Assembly: GCA_045576235.1 (NCBI GenBank)
Contig: JAZNGA010000006.1
Location: 16,883-80,882, forward strand
Origin: SIG437 sp045576235
GTDB lineage: Bacteria; Bacillota; Clostridia; UBA1381; UBA9506
Direction: 5' to 3'
Length of the DNA: 64,000 bases
This document shows positions 16,023-24,847 of the stretch, one piece after another. The notes beneath the pieces were generated by a model. The model was not told the origin of the DNA. It made no database searches and worked only from the letters and a program-made list of their open reading frames with translations. Position numbers and translations under genes: made by a program. Every line of letters begins with the position of its first letter. Within the stretch, counting starts at the first letter, position 1.

Positions 16023-16373
16023 TTATTTATCAATATTTTGTTTTGCTGTGTTGATGGAAGATATGAGAATTTTGCGAATTGTACCACATTCGTTATAAAT
16101 ATCTTTTGCCACATCTCTATCTAATAATTCAGATTTTACGAACAGTTCCAACCAATACTCCGTTTCATAACACTCTTTCAAAGCTATTTGTAATTTAAAA
16201 ATGAAATCATTTTTACTGTGAGCATAATTTGCTTAGCGTATATTGGCTCCTATTGATGTTCCGCTTCGCTCAAGCTGATTGGTAAGAGAATAATGTCCTT
16301 TAATGTTTTCGCACAACTTTATTATTTTTACAGAAAACTCAACTGACAAATTTCTTAATTTCGATTCAACCAT
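16023..16373 (-). pseudogene. Four-helix-bundle (S23/IVS-type) protein, broken by in-frame TAA
   Basis: Read through, the frame gives 116 residues of a four-helix-bundle family known from rRNA intervening sequences and from mobile contexts. Motifs include ENIKGHYSLTNQLERSGTSIGANI and YAHSKNDFIFKLQIALKE, each seen in two parts, and a YWLELF segment. Codon 47 (16233-16235) is TAA where the family normally has Glu (GAA or GAG), as in 'REANYAxSK'. A single G-to-T change explains it. AAGGAG precedes the ATG at 16373. The rest of the frame is intact, so the mutation is recent or the stop is a sequencing error. The function of the intact family is not well established. Confidence 0.75.
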
Positions 16374-16427
16374 GTTATATCAACTCCTTACAATTATTAT
16401 AACATGCGAAACACTGTCTGTCTATAA

Positions 16428-16600
16428 GTGAAATATCAACTTCGTTGATGTGAAATAATTTCTTGCAGAAATTGTGAAATAGAAAGCTTATGCTTTCTGT
16501 GAAATGAAATAAATCCACACGCCGCAATGCGTATTTCACATTGTGAAGCAATATTTCACGCACGAAGTGCATTTCACAAATCCTGAAAGGATTTATTTCG
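16428..16600. repeat. Array of small palindromes joined by GTGAAAT / ATTTCAC
   Basis: Seven short hairpins stand side by side with different stems and loops. Examples: ATCAAC-TTC-GTTGAT, AATTTCT-TGC-AGAAATT, AGAAAGC-TTAT-GCTTTCT, GCAC-GAA-GTGC and AATCC-TGAAA-GGATT. GTGAAAT occurs at 16428, 16450, 16474 and 16499. The complementary ATTTCAC occurs at 16533, 16553 and 16571. The whole array is therefore a large composite inverted repeat. Spacing is 18-25 bp. It lies between the tRNA-Leu terminator and the broken four-helix-bundle gene. It is not a CRISPR, because the repeats themselves change orientation and the intervening units are palindromes. Confidence 0.75.
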
Positions 16601-16603
16601 TTG

Positions 16604-16644
16604 AAAAAAACCGCCAATCTTGTATCAAGATTGACGGTTTTTTT
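16604..16644 (-). terminator. Terminator of tRNA-Leu
   Basis: Stem AAAACCGTCAATCTTG / CAAGATTGGCGGTTTT followed by a U-run on the minus strand, directly after the CCA end of the tRNA. Confidence 0.85.
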
Positions 16645-16645
16645 C

Positions 16646-16732
16646 TGGTGCGGATGACAAGATTTGAACTTGCACAACGTTGCCGCCACCAGCCCCTCAA
16701 GCTGGCGTGTCTGCCGATTCCACCACATCCGC
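16646..16732 (-). tRNA. tRNA-Leu (GAG)
   Basis: This 87-nt class II tRNA includes an encoded CCA. The acceptor arm is GCGGATG / CATCCGC. The anticodon stem CCAGC / GCTGG holds the loop TTGAGGG, giving anticodon GAG. A variable arm follows, and the T-loop reads GTTCAAAT. Its 3' end faces the accessory stretch at 11-16.6 kb, the usual side for integration events, but no second copy of the tRNA end was found. Confidence 0.95.
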
Positions 16733-16763
16733 TCAACAATATGTTATTATATAGTAAATGCCT

Positions 16764-17207
16764 TCATTTGTCAACCCTTTTTCCAAAAAAATTTTTTAAA
16801 ATTTCAGAACACTCTTTTTCACACATTCCGCCATAAATTTCTGTCTTGAAATTCAAATCCTTGGAAACATCAATTTTACCGCCGAAAACACCTTTTTCCA
16901 CATCATATGCGCCAAAATAGACTCTCTTTATTCTTGCAAGCGAGATAGCCCCTGCACACATGGCACAAGGCTCCAATGTGACATACATATCACAATCCGT
17001 TAATCTATAGTCACCTGTTTTTTTAAATGCTCTTTCTATAGCAAGCTGCTCTGCATGGGCACATGGATTTTTTCTTTCAATCGTTTCATTGTGGCTCTTA
17101 GCGACAAGCTCACCGTTTTTGAAAATTGCCGCACCGACAGGAACTTCGCCTTTTTCGGCGGCTTTTATAGCTTCAGCTATTGCCACCTGCATAAATTTAT
17201 TTGCCAT
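16764..17207 (-). CDS. tadA: tRNA-specific adenosine deaminase TadA
   Basis: This 147-residue zinc deaminase converts A34 to inosine in the tRNA-Arg(ACG) anticodon. The zinc site and catalytic Glu are in PCAHAEQLAIE (HAE, near residue 51) and the other two ligands in LEPCAMCAGAI (PCxxC, near 82). Length is normal, and the C-terminal ECSEILKNFF matches the family. The start overlaps the end of the upstream RNA methyltransferase gene by 11 bp, so the two are coupled. It is the last gene of the pur-containing minus-strand run. Confidence 0.93.
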   Translation of the reverse strand: MANKFMQVAIAEAIKAAEKGEVPVGAAIFKNGELVAKSHNETIERKNPCAHAEQLAIERAFKKTGDYRLTDCDMYVTLEPCAMCAGAISLARIKRVYFGAYDVEKGVFGGKIDVSKDLNFKTEIYGGMCEKECSEILKNFFGKRVDK

Positions 17208-17985
17208 GATTTTTTCTCCTTGCTGCTTCGTTCATAACAATCGCCGCCGCAACAGAAGCATTCAATGACTCAGCAAAGCCATACATAGGAATTTTGACGC
17301 ATTTATCAGAAATTTCCAGGATTTCTCTTGACACGCCATGGGCCTCATTCCCTACAACAATCACGCATTTTTCAGGGCAAACAAAATCATAGAGTGAAAT
17401 GCAGTTTTCGCTGAGCGCAAGACTCACGATTTCATAACCCTTTGCCTTTAATTTTTTTAAGTCGCTTGTGTCCGCCTCTTTAAAAACCGGCACATGGAAG
17501 AGAGAGCCCATCGTTGAACGCACTAATTTCGGCGCAAATATGTCTGCGCTGCCTTCTGAAAAAACGACAGCATCTATTCCAAAAGCATCTGCTGTTCTGA
17601 TAATTGTTCCCGCATTTCCGGGGTCTCTTAAATTATCACAATAAACTATGAAATTTCCTTTATTTTCATCCAGCGTCTCCTGATTTGGAATTTTAAAAAT
17701 TCCCATAACACCCTGAGGCGTGACAGCATCAGAGATTTGTTCAAAAATTCTATCACTCGTCACAATGACATTTTCAATTTTTTCTAATTTTTCGTAATTC
17801 TTCTCTGAAAAGCTTTTTGATGCAACAACAAAGGAAAGCTCATAGCAAGAAGAGAGCCCCGCCTCAAGTGAGAGCCAGCCCTCTGCCATAAACTCGCCAA
17901 ACTGTTCACGATATTTTTTGTTTTTAAGCTTTGAAACCTTTTTAATCAGCGCGTTGTCTGCGCTCATAATCTCTTTAAATGCCAT
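17197..17985 (-). CDS. TrmH/SpoU family RNA methyltransferase
   Basis: This is a 262-residue SAM-dependent 2'-O-ribose methyltransferase of the SPOUT class. It has an N-terminal substrate-binding domain (KKYREQFGEFMAEGWLSLE). The C-terminal knot domain shows the three family motifs: NLRDPGNAGTIIRTADAFG, VVGNEAHGVS, and IPMYGFAESLNASVAAAI. The target is probably a 23S rRNA or tRNA ribose. Family members such as RlmB-like proteins cannot be separated by eye. The ATG at 17985 starts right after the amidohydrolase gene. Confidence 0.9.
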   Translation of the reverse strand: MAFKEIMSADNALIKKVSKLKNKKYREQFGEFMAEGWLSLEAGLSSCYELSFVVASKSFSEKNYEKLEKIENVIVTSDRIFEQISDAVTPQGVMGIFKIPNQETLDENKGNFIVYCDNLRDPGNAGTIIRTADAFGIDAVVFSEGSADIFAPKLVRSTMGSLFHVPVFKEADTSDLKKLKAKGYEIVSLALSENCISLYDFVCPEKCVIVVGNEAHGVSREILEISDKCVKIPMYGFAESLNASVAAAIVMNEAARRKNHGK

Positions 17986-17987
17986 TT

Positions 17988-18779
17988 CTATAACCCCAAA
18001 AGCTTATATGCATTCTTCCACAGAATTTTTTCTCTTTCCTCTTCAGAAAGAGCGACCTTGTCAAAAACTTCAAGCTCAAAAGCGTGAAGAGAAAGCGGAT
18101 AATCCGTTCCAAAAAGAACTCTGTCTGCTCCGTGATTTCTGATTAATTTTGCTGTGTATTCAGGCTGTAAAAACCTGATTGAGCTTGATGTGTCAAGATA
18201 AATGTCATACTTATCGTTGCCGATTATATGTTTTTCAGCCTCATCCCATTCGCTGTAGCCGCCCATATGAGCCGCAACAACAGTCATTTTAGGAAAGTGC
18301 TTTAACATTTTAACCAATCTTTCAGGCGTTGCAGCATCTGTGTTTTTATCGCCCATATGCATTAAGACGGGAAAACGGCCTTCAATTCTCTCATAGACTG
18401 GAAACATCTTTTCATCATCAATCTTAAAACCCTGAAAAACAGGATGAAATTTAATTCCCCTAAGTCCCAGCTTTTCAATTCTGTCAAACTCTTTTTCAAA
18501 GCCCGAATATGCATAATGCATTGTGCCGAAGCCTATGATGTCAGGACTTGTGAGCGATTTCACATAATCATTAATCAACTCAACCTGCGACGGCTTGGTT
18601 GCCGTCGCATGAATCACGAGCTTATCTATTTTGTTTTTTAGCATACTTTGCTTCAAATGAAAGAAAAGACCATTTTCAGCTAAAGGAATGTCGTAATATT
18701 CATTAAGCTGCTGTGCCGCTTTTATTGCAATCTTGTCATGAAAAGCATGCGCATGAAAATCTACAATTTTGCGTTCCAC
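17988..18779 (-). CDS. Amidohydrolase family metal-dependent hydrolase
   Basis: This 263-residue TIM-barrel protein belongs to the amidohydrolase-2 type. The barrel-strand-1 motif is VDFHAHAF (residues 6-13). Other metal or catalytic residues are in IKFHPVFQGF, VVAAHMGGY and LFGTDYPLS. These are the expected His, His and Asp positions of the mononuclear members, which include decarboxylases and lactonases. The substrate is not deducible. It sits between purD and the RNA methyltransferase gene with gaps of 15 and 2 bp, so it is co-transcribed with the purine genes. A role in purine synthesis is not implied. Confidence 0.8.
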   Translation of the reverse strand: MERKIVDFHAHAFHDKIAIKAAQQLNEYYDIPLAENGLFFHLKQSMLKNKIDKLVIHATATKPSQVELINDYVKSLTSPDIIGFGTMHYAYSGFEKEFDRIEKLGLRGIKFHPVFQGFKIDDEKMFPVYERIEGRFPVLMHMGDKNTDAATPERLVKMLKHFPKMTVVAAHMGGYSEWDEAEKHIIGNDKYDIYLDTSSSIRFLQPEYTAKLIRNHGADRVLFGTDYPLSLHAFELEVFDKVALSEEEREKILWKNAYKLLGL

Positions 18780-18794
18780 TTCTTTTCCTTCTTC

Positions 18795-20054
18795 CTATTT
18801 TCTGCCTATGTCCGTCCTGTAGTGAGCGTCTTTAAAGCTGATTTTCTTAACGCCCTCATAAGACTTTTTAATTGCGCTCTCCAAATCAGGAGCCACCGCC
18901 GTAACACCGATAACTCTTCCGCCTGATGTCACAATTTTGCCGTCTTTTAAAGCTGTTCCTGCGTGATAAACAAAAATGTCCTCATCCTTTTCAGCCTCGT
19001 CTATGCCAAAAATCTCATAGCCTTTTTCATAGCTCTTCGGATAGCCACCGGATGCCATAACAACACAAACAGCAGCATTATCATACCACTCGATAGTTAA
19101 ATCTGAAAGCCTTTCTTCTGTGACAGCGAGGAAAATCTCAAGCAAATCAGTTTTAAGTCTCGGAAGGACAACCTGAGTCTCAGGGTCGCCAAAGCGCGCA
19201 TTATATTCGATGACCTTCACGCCGTCATCCGTCATAATAAGACCGAAATATAAAACGCCTTTAAATGTTCTTCCTTCTTTATTCATAGCATCCATAGTCG
19301 GCATAAATATTTTTTCCATACATTCAGATGCTATAGACTCTGTGTAGAGTCTCGACGGGGAGAAAGTTCCCATGCCGCCTGTGTTAAGGCCTTCATCATT
19401 ATCATATGCTCTTTTATGGTCCTGAGCAGAAACCATCGGAACGAGCGTTTTTCCGTCAGTGAATGCCAAAACGGAAACCTCGTGACCTGTTAAAAATTCT
19501 TCAACAACGACTCTTGAGCCTGCATCACCAAACACCTTGTCACACATAATGTCGCGCACAGCCTGCTCTGCCTCGTTGTTGTCAGCCGCAATTATGACGC
19601 CTTTTCCAAGTGCTAAGCCCTCGGCTTTTATAACGATTGGATATTTCACAGTTTTTAAATAGCTGAGTGCAGCCTCGCTATCTTCAAAAACCTCATATTG
19701 AGCTGTTGGAATGTTATATTTCTTCATAAGATTTTTAGAAAAAACCTTGCTTCCTTCAATGAGCGCGGCGCAAGCCTTAGGGCCGAATGCCTTAAGTCCT
19801 TCTTCTTCAAATCTGTCTGCCATTCCAAGCATAAGCGGGTCATCAGGAGCGATGACGGTCAAATCTATGTTATTTTCTTTAGCAAACTTCACCATAGCTT
19901 CGACATCTGTCGCTTTTATGTCAACACATTTTGCTTTGTTTGCGATGCCGCCGTTTCCAGGAGCGCAAAAGAGCTCAGGTTTTTTCGGACTTTTAGAAAG
20001 AGCAGTGATTATTGCGTGCTCTCTTCCGCCTCCGCCAACTACTAAAACTTTCAT
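18795..20054 (-). CDS. purD: Phosphoribosylamine-glycine ligase PurD
   Basis: This 419-residue ATP-grasp enzyme makes glycinamide ribonucleotide (step 2 of de novo purine synthesis). The N-terminal VVGGGGREHAI is the PurD signature. The ATP-grasp core includes VIKAEGLALGKGV and EEFLTGHEVSVLAF. The C-terminal half has YNARFGDPETQVVLPRL. The length is standard. It lies downstream of purH in a purF-purM-purN-purH-purD series with short gaps. Confidence 0.97.
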   Translation of the reverse strand: MKVLVVGGGGREHAIITALSKSPKKPELFCAPGNGGIANKAKCVDIKATDVEAMVKFAKENNIDLTVIAPDDPLMLGMADRFEEEGLKAFGPKACAALIEGSKVFSKNLMKKYNIPTAQYEVFEDSEAALSYLKTVKYPIVIKAEGLALGKGVIIAADNNEAEQAVRDIMCDKVFGDAGSRVVVEEFLTGHEVSVLAFTDGKTLVPMVSAQDHKRAYDNDEGLNTGGMGTFSPSRLYTESIASECMEKIFMPTMDAMNKEGRTFKGVLYFGLIMTDDGVKVIEYNARFGDPETQVVLPRLKTDLLEIFLAVTEERLSDLTIEWYDNAAVCVVMASGGYPKSYEKGYEIFGIDEAEKDEDIFVYHAGTALKDGKIVTSGGRVIGVTAVAPDLESAIKKSYEGVKKISFKDAHYRTDIGRK

Positions 20055-20079
20055 AATCTATGTACCTTTCTGTTTTTAA

Positions 20080-21624
20080 TTAATGTTTGAAGTGTCTCAT
20101 GCCGACAAAGACCATAGCTATGCCATGCTTGTCGCAAGCCTCAATTGATTCGTTATCTCTGATTGAGCCGCCCGGCTGAATGATTGCTTTAATTCCCGCT
20201 TTAGCTGCAAGCTCAACACAATCGGGGAATGGGAAGAATGCATCAGATGCCATAACAGCACCTTCTGCCTTTTCTCCTGCATATTTAATCGCAACATCAA
20301 GCGCCATAACTCTGTTTGTCTGTCCGGGGCCAACGCCGATTGACTTTTTATCTTTAGCAAGCGTGATGGCGTTTGATTTTGTGTGTTTAACAATTTTCCA
20401 GGCAAATTTCAAATCTTCAATCTGCTTTTCTGTCGGCTGAGCTTTAGTCACAACTGTCCAGTCTTCGTCATTGTAAAGCTCGATGTCTCTCTGCTGAACA
20501 AGGAGACCGCCCATAACCTTTTTCATGTCAAAATCGTTCTTTAAAGGCTTTTTGGAGATGTTATCAAGCTGAAGGAGTCTGATGTTTTTCTTCTGCGTTA
20601 AAATGTCAACAGCCTCTTTTGTGAATGAAGGCGCAATGACGATTTCAATGAAGATTTTGTTGAGCTCTTCAGCTGTTTTTGCATCAATTTCTCGGTTTGC
20701 GGCAATGATTCCGCCAAAGATTGAAACAGGGTCTCCCTCATATGCGTGCATATAAGCCTCATAGATGTTTTCTCCTGTTCCGACGCCGCAAGGATTAGCG
20801 TGCTTGCAGGCAACAACTGTCGGCTCTGAAAATTCTTTCAAAAGGTCCAAAGCTCCGTTTGTGTCGTTGATGTTATTATATGAAAGCTCTTTTCCGTGAA
20901 GCTGTTTAGCCGCAGGAAGCGTCCCCTCGCAAGCGCCTGTTTCCTTATAGAAAACAGCTGCCTGATGCGGATTTTCGCCATATCTCATTTCCTGAACCTT
21001 TTCAAATGTGAGCGTCAAATCCTTCGGGAAAAGCTCTTTTCCAATCTGCTCTCTTAAATATTTTGCAATTAATGTGTCATAGCTTGATGTGTGTTCAAAA
21101 ACTTTATATGCAAGCTCGAATTTTGTTTCCTTTGAAACGCATCCGTCCTTTTTATAGTCGCTGACAACTCTTTCATAATCTGCAGGGTCAACAATAACAG
21201 CGACATCCTGATAGTTTTTAGCAGCCGCACGAATCATTGTTGGACCGCCAATGTCAATGTTTTCAATCGCAGTCTCTAATGTTACACCCTCTTTTAAAAT
21301 TGTCTGTTTAAATGGATAGAGATTGATTGCCACAACATCAATTGTGTCAACTCCGAGCTTCTCAAGCTGTGCCATATGCTCCTCGTTTCCGCGCATAGCT
21401 AAAATTCCTGCGTGGATTTTCGGATGGAGCGTTTTAACTCTTCCGTCTAAACATTCGGGAAAGCCTGTTATTTCAGAAACCCCCGTAACACAAAGGCCAG
21501 CCTCTTCCAATGCCTTTTTTGTGCCTCCTGTTGAAACAATTTCAAAACCTAAATCAATCAGGTTTTTCGCAAATTCTACAATTCCTGTTTTATCTGAAAC
21601 GCTGAGTAATGCTCTTTTTGCCAT
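20080..21624 (-). CDS. purH: Bifunctional AICAR transformylase / IMP cyclohydrolase PurH
   Basis: This 514-residue enzyme catalyses the last two steps of IMP synthesis. The N-terminal IMP cyclohydrolase domain begins KRALLSVSDKTGI and contains GGRVKTLHPKIH-type sequence (DGRVKTLHPKIHAG). The AICAR transformylase domain includes MRYGENPHQAA, VACKHANPCGVG, and the late SDAFFPFPD and IIQPGGSIRD motifs. Length and domain order are normal. A good ribosome site (AAAGGAT) precedes the ATG at 21624. Confidence 0.97.
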   Translation of the reverse strand: MAKRALLSVSDKTGIVEFAKNLIDLGFEIVSTGGTKKALEEAGLCVTGVSEITGFPECLDGRVKTLHPKIHAGILAMRGNEEHMAQLEKLGVDTIDVVAINLYPFKQTILKEGVTLETAIENIDIGGPTMIRAAAKNYQDVAVIVDPADYERVVSDYKKDGCVSKETKFELAYKVFEHTSSYDTLIAKYLREQIGKELFPKDLTLTFEKVQEMRYGENPHQAAVFYKETGACEGTLPAAKQLHGKELSYNNINDTNGALDLLKEFSEPTVVACKHANPCGVGTGENIYEAYMHAYEGDPVSIFGGIIAANREIDAKTAEELNKIFIEIVIAPSFTKEAVDILTQKKNIRLLQLDNISKKPLKNDFDMKKVMGGLLVQQRDIELYNDEDWTVVTKAQPTEKQIEDLKFAWKIVKHTKSNAITLAKDKKSIGVGPGQTNRVMALDVAIKYAGEKAEGAVMASDAFFPFPDCVELAAKAGIKAIIQPGGSIRDNESIEACDKHGIAMVFVGMRHFKH

Positions 21625-21646
21625 AACTTACAATCCTTTCGTTAAT

Positions 21647-22249
21647 TCAAATTTTTTCTGCACACAAAAGCTCTAAAGCCTGAGGGAGAATGATGTGTTC
21701 TGCCTCTTTCATAACTCTTTTCTGCAAAATCTCCGGAGTGTCGCCCTCTTCAATTTCCACAGCCTTCTGCATTATGATTTTGCCGCCGTCCGTTATTTCA
21801 TTCACAAAATGGACAGTCGCTCCCGTGACCTTAACGCCTTTTTCGAGCGCCGCCTCGTGAACCTTTAGCCCATAAAAGCCGTCTCCGCAAAATGACGGAA
21901 TGAGCGACGGATGAACATTAATCATTCTGTTTCTGTATTTTGCTATGAAATCACAGCTTAAAATATGCATAAAGCCTGCAAGAACGACTATGTCAACTTC
22001 ATATTCCGAAAGAGCCGCAGAAATTTTTTCTTCAAACTCAGATTTTGAGGCACATTCCTTTCTTGAAACACAAACAGAAGGAACGCCTGCCTTTGCCGCA
22101 CGCTCCAAAGCAAATGCTTTAGCGCTTGACGAAACAACAACTGCTACCTTTCCGCTTTTAATGATGCCGCTTTTTTCAGCATCTAAAATTGCCTGAAGGT
22201 TTGTTCCTCCTCCCGAAACAAGCACGCCAATTTTTTTCAAATTGTTCAC
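21647..22249 (-). CDS. purN: Phosphoribosylglycinamide formyltransferase PurN
   Basis: This 200-residue, folate-dependent GAR transformylase begins with VLVSGGGTNLQAILD. The active-site region NVHPSLIPSFCGDGFYGLKV carries the conserved Asn and His. TGATVHFVNEITDGGKII supplies the final catalytic Asp. The 'SFCGDGFYG' version of the loop is the variant common in Clostridia, where other groups have 'SFPGMHG'. It sits 3 bp after purM. Confidence 0.95.
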   Translation of the reverse strand: MNNLKKIGVLVSGGGTNLQAILDAEKSGIIKSGKVAVVVSSSAKAFALERAAKAGVPSVCVSRKECASKSEFEEKISAALSEYEVDIVVLAGFMHILSCDFIAKYRNRMINVHPSLIPSFCGDGFYGLKVHEAALEKGVKVTGATVHFVNEITDGGKIIMQKAVEIEEGDTPEILQKRVMKEAEHIILPQALELLCAEKI

Positions 22250-22252
22250 TCC

Positions 22253-23290
22253 TTAAATTATGTCTATCTCGCTTTCTTCTTTTTCCTTGACTCTGCCGAT
22301 TATGTAAGCCTTTTCGCCAAGAGAATCGAGGTGTGCCACCACATCTTCAGCACACGATGCATCGACTGCCATAACAAGACCTATGCCCATGTTAAATGTG
22401 TTAAACATGTCGCGCTCTGAAAGATTTGCCTTTTTCTGCATAATGTCAAAGATAGGCAAAACATCCCATGTTCCTTTTTTAATTTCAGCAGCCAAGCCAT
22501 CAGGCAACATTCTCGGAATGTTTTCAATAAAGCCTCCGCCTGTCACATGCGAAACTGCATGAACATCAAACTTTTCAATTGTTGAAAGAAGCGGCTTAAC
22601 ATAAATTTTAGTTGGTGTTAAAAGCGTTTCTCCAAGCGTTTTTGAAAGCTCATCATATTTTTCCGAAAGTGTCTCTTTTGCATTTTCCTCATCAAGACCA
22701 AAAATCTTTCTGACTAAAGAATAGCCATTGCTGTGAATTCCTGATGATGCAATGCCGACTAAAACATCACCTGCTTTTGTTTTAGAGCCGTCAATGATGT
22801 TTTCCTTATCTACAATGCCCACAGAAAAGCCTGCAAGGTCATATTCTTCAACATCATAAAAGCCCGGCATCTCTGCAGTCTCTCCGCCAATTAATGCCGC
22901 ACCTGCCAAAACGCATCCGTCAGCAACGCCTTTAACGATTTCTGCAATTCTTTCAGGATAGTTTTTACCGACAGCAAGATAGTCGAGGAAAAAGAGCGGC
23001 TTTGCGCCCGAGCATGCAATGTCATTAACGCACATTGCAACGCAGTCCTGACCTATTGTGTCGTGCTTGTCCATTAAGAACGCAATCTTAAGCTTTGTTC
23101 CGACGCCGTCTGTTCCCGAAACCAAAACGGGATCTTTATAGCCCGTTCCGATTCCAAAAAGTCCGCCGAATCCGCCGATTCCTGATAAGACGCCTTCTGT
23201 TTCCGTCATTTTAACATGTTTTTTAATTAAGTCAACTGATTTGTAACCTGCCTCAACATCAACGCCGGCAGCTTTATATGCTTCGCTCAT
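22253..23290 (-). CDS. purM: Phosphoribosylformylglycinamidine cyclo-ligase PurM
   Basis: This 345-residue AIR synthetase closes the imidazole ring using ATP. It shows AYKAAGVDVEAGYKSVDLIK at the N-terminus, the metal/ATP site LVSGTDGVGTKLK, and the GGETAEMPGFY motif. The late HVTGGGFIENIPR matches family members. Length is standard. It lies 15 bp downstream of purF. Confidence 0.97.
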   Translation of the reverse strand: MSEAYKAAGVDVEAGYKSVDLIKKHVKMTETEGVLSGIGGFGGLFGIGTGYKDPVLVSGTDGVGTKLKIAFLMDKHDTIGQDCVAMCVNDIACSGAKPLFFLDYLAVGKNYPERIAEIVKGVADGCVLAGAALIGGETAEMPGFYDVEEYDLAGFSVGIVDKENIIDGSKTKAGDVLVGIASSGIHSNGYSLVRKIFGLDEENAKETLSEKYDELSKTLGETLLTPTKIYVKPLLSTIEKFDVHAVSHVTGGGFIENIPRMLPDGLAAEIKKGTWDVLPIFDIMQKKANLSERDMFNTFNMGIGLVMAVDASCAEDVVAHLDSLGEKAYIIGRVKEKEESEIDII

Positions 23291-23305
23291 ATCAATTCTC
23301 CTATT

Positions 23306-24772
23306 CTATAATGTTGGTTCATATTTTATGTTTCTATATTTTCCGTCAAGCTCTTTCTCATGGTCAACATCTGAAACATCCATTGGATATTTCCCCGTGA
23401 AGCAACCATGACAATAATCGCAGTCCAAATTCTTTGCAATTTTATCGAGCGCCTCCATTGAAAGGAAGCCCAAACTGTCTGCACCGATAATCTTACACAT
23501 TTCGTCAACTGAATATTTAACGCCCATCAAGCTGTCTCTTGAAGGAATGTCCGTTCCAAAATAGCAAGGCCACAAAAATGGAGGGGAGCTGATTCTGAAA
23601 TGGACTTCCTTTGCGCCTGCCCTTTTCAAATCTCTTATGATGTTGGCGCTTGTTGTTCCTCTGACGATTGAATCGTCAACAACAACAACTCGTTTTCCTT
23701 CGACGCTGTTTTTTAAAACATTAAGCTTGATGTTGACAGCTACTTCTCTTTCCGACTGTGTCGGTTTTATGAATGTTCTGCCAATATATTTATTTTTTAT
23801 AAAGCCTTTTCCGTAAGGAATCCCCGACTCTTCCGCATATCCGATAGCGGCGCAGAGGCCTGAATCAGGAACACCGCAAACGAGGTCTGCATCTACAGGA
23901 AAATCTTTAGCTAAATATTTTCCCATGAGCTTTCTCATCTCATAGACGCTCGCTCCTTCAATCACGCTGTCGGGGCGGGCAAAATAAACATGCTCGAAAA
24001 TGCAGATTGATGCTTTTTTATCTGCGCCTTCATGCTTGATTGAATGAAGTCCTTTCTTATCAATCCAGACAACCTCACCGGGCTCAACATCGCGCAAGAA
24101 TGTTGCACCTATGTTTTCAAAAACACAAGTCTCAGAGCTCAAAACATATGAGTTTTCAATCTTTCCTATGCTGAGCGGTCTTATTCCGTGAGGGTCTCTT
24201 GCACCAATGAGCTTTTCAGGACTCATAATGACAAGCGAATATGCTCCTCTGATTGAATCCATTGTTTTTAAGACTGCTTCTTCTATAGACTTAGACTGAA
24301 TTCTTGCCTGAGCAATCTCATACATGATAACTTCGCTATCCATCGTTGTGTGGAAAAGAGCTCCTTCTTTTTTGAGTTTATCTCTTAAAATATTACTGTT
24401 GATAAGATTACCATTATGAGCCAGCGCAAGCGTGCCCTTAACATAATGGTTAACTAAAGGCTGAGCGTTTTCACGATAGTTTCCGCCTTTTGTCGAATAT
24501 CTGACATGGCCTACTGAAATCGTTCCCTCTAAGCTATTTAAGATTCTCTCCGTAAAAACCTCAGGAACAAGCCCCGAATCCTTATAAAGAGAAAACTCGC
24601 GGTCTTTATTTAAGACCATGCCGGCACTTTCCTGACCTCTGTGCTGAAGCGCATAAAGTGCATAATAAGTCATGTGGGCAACATCATAGCCATCATTGTC
24701 ATAAAAACCAAAAACACCACATTCCTCGCCGAGTTTTCCTTCGTGAAAATCAAACTGTGTTAAACCCTTCAA
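23306..24772 (-). CDS. purF: Amidophosphoribosyltransferase PurF
   Basis: This enzyme makes phosphoribosylamine from PRPP and glutamine, the committed step of purine synthesis. With a TTG start at 24772, placed eight bases after GGGAG, it has 488 residues. The nucleophile Cys is in EECGVFG after a short propeptide. The Ntn glutaminase domain includes HRGQESAGM and HVRYSTKG. The C-terminal PRTase domain has VVVVDDSIVRGTT. Cysteines in the final part (CDYCHGC plus others) fit the structural [4Fe-4S] cluster of the Bacillus-type enzyme, so the protein may be oxygen-sensitive. A GTG at 24787 is the alternative start. A terminator and a short leader ORF precede it. Confidence 0.95.
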   Translation of the reverse strand: MKGLTQFDFHEGKLGEECGVFGFYDNDGYDVAHMTYYALYALQHRGQESAGMVLNKDREFSLYKDSGLVPEVFTERILNSLEGTISVGHVRYSTKGGNYRENAQPLVNHYVKGTLALAHNGNLINSNILRDKLKKEGALFHTTMDSEVIMYEIAQARIQSKSIEEAVLKTMDSIRGAYSLVIMSPEKLIGARDPHGIRPLSIGKIENSYVLSSETCVFENIGATFLRDVEPGEVVWIDKKGLHSIKHEGADKKASICIFEHVYFARPDSVIEGASVYEMRKLMGKYLAKDFPVDADLVCGVPDSGLCAAIGYAEESGIPYGKGFIKNKYIGRTFIKPTQSEREVAVNIKLNVLKNSVEGKRVVVVDDSIVRGTTSANIIRDLKRAGAKEVHFRISSPPFLWPCYFGTDIPSRDSLMGVKYSVDEMCKIIGADSLGFLSMEALDKIAKNLDCDYCHGCFTGKYPMDVSDVDHEKELDGKYRNIKYEPTL

Positions 24773-24822
24773 ACAAATCACTCCCACTAAAAAAATCTAC
24801 AAATCCAAGGTTAAAAACACAA

Positions 24823-24844
24823 AAGCGGACAAAACTGTCCGCTT
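24823..24844 (-). terminator. Leader terminator upstream of purF
   Basis: Stem AAGCGGACA / TGTCCGCTT with a 4-nt loop, then TTTTGTGTTTTT on the minus strand. It lies between the promoter and purF, four bases after the stop of the leader peptide. It therefore fits an attenuator. Confidence 0.8.
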
Positions 24845-24847
24845 AAA

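Noticed and set aside
16428..16600. CRISPR array
   Set aside because: The constant part is only 7 bp and switches orientation, and the variable parts are palindromes. No cas genes are present in the window.
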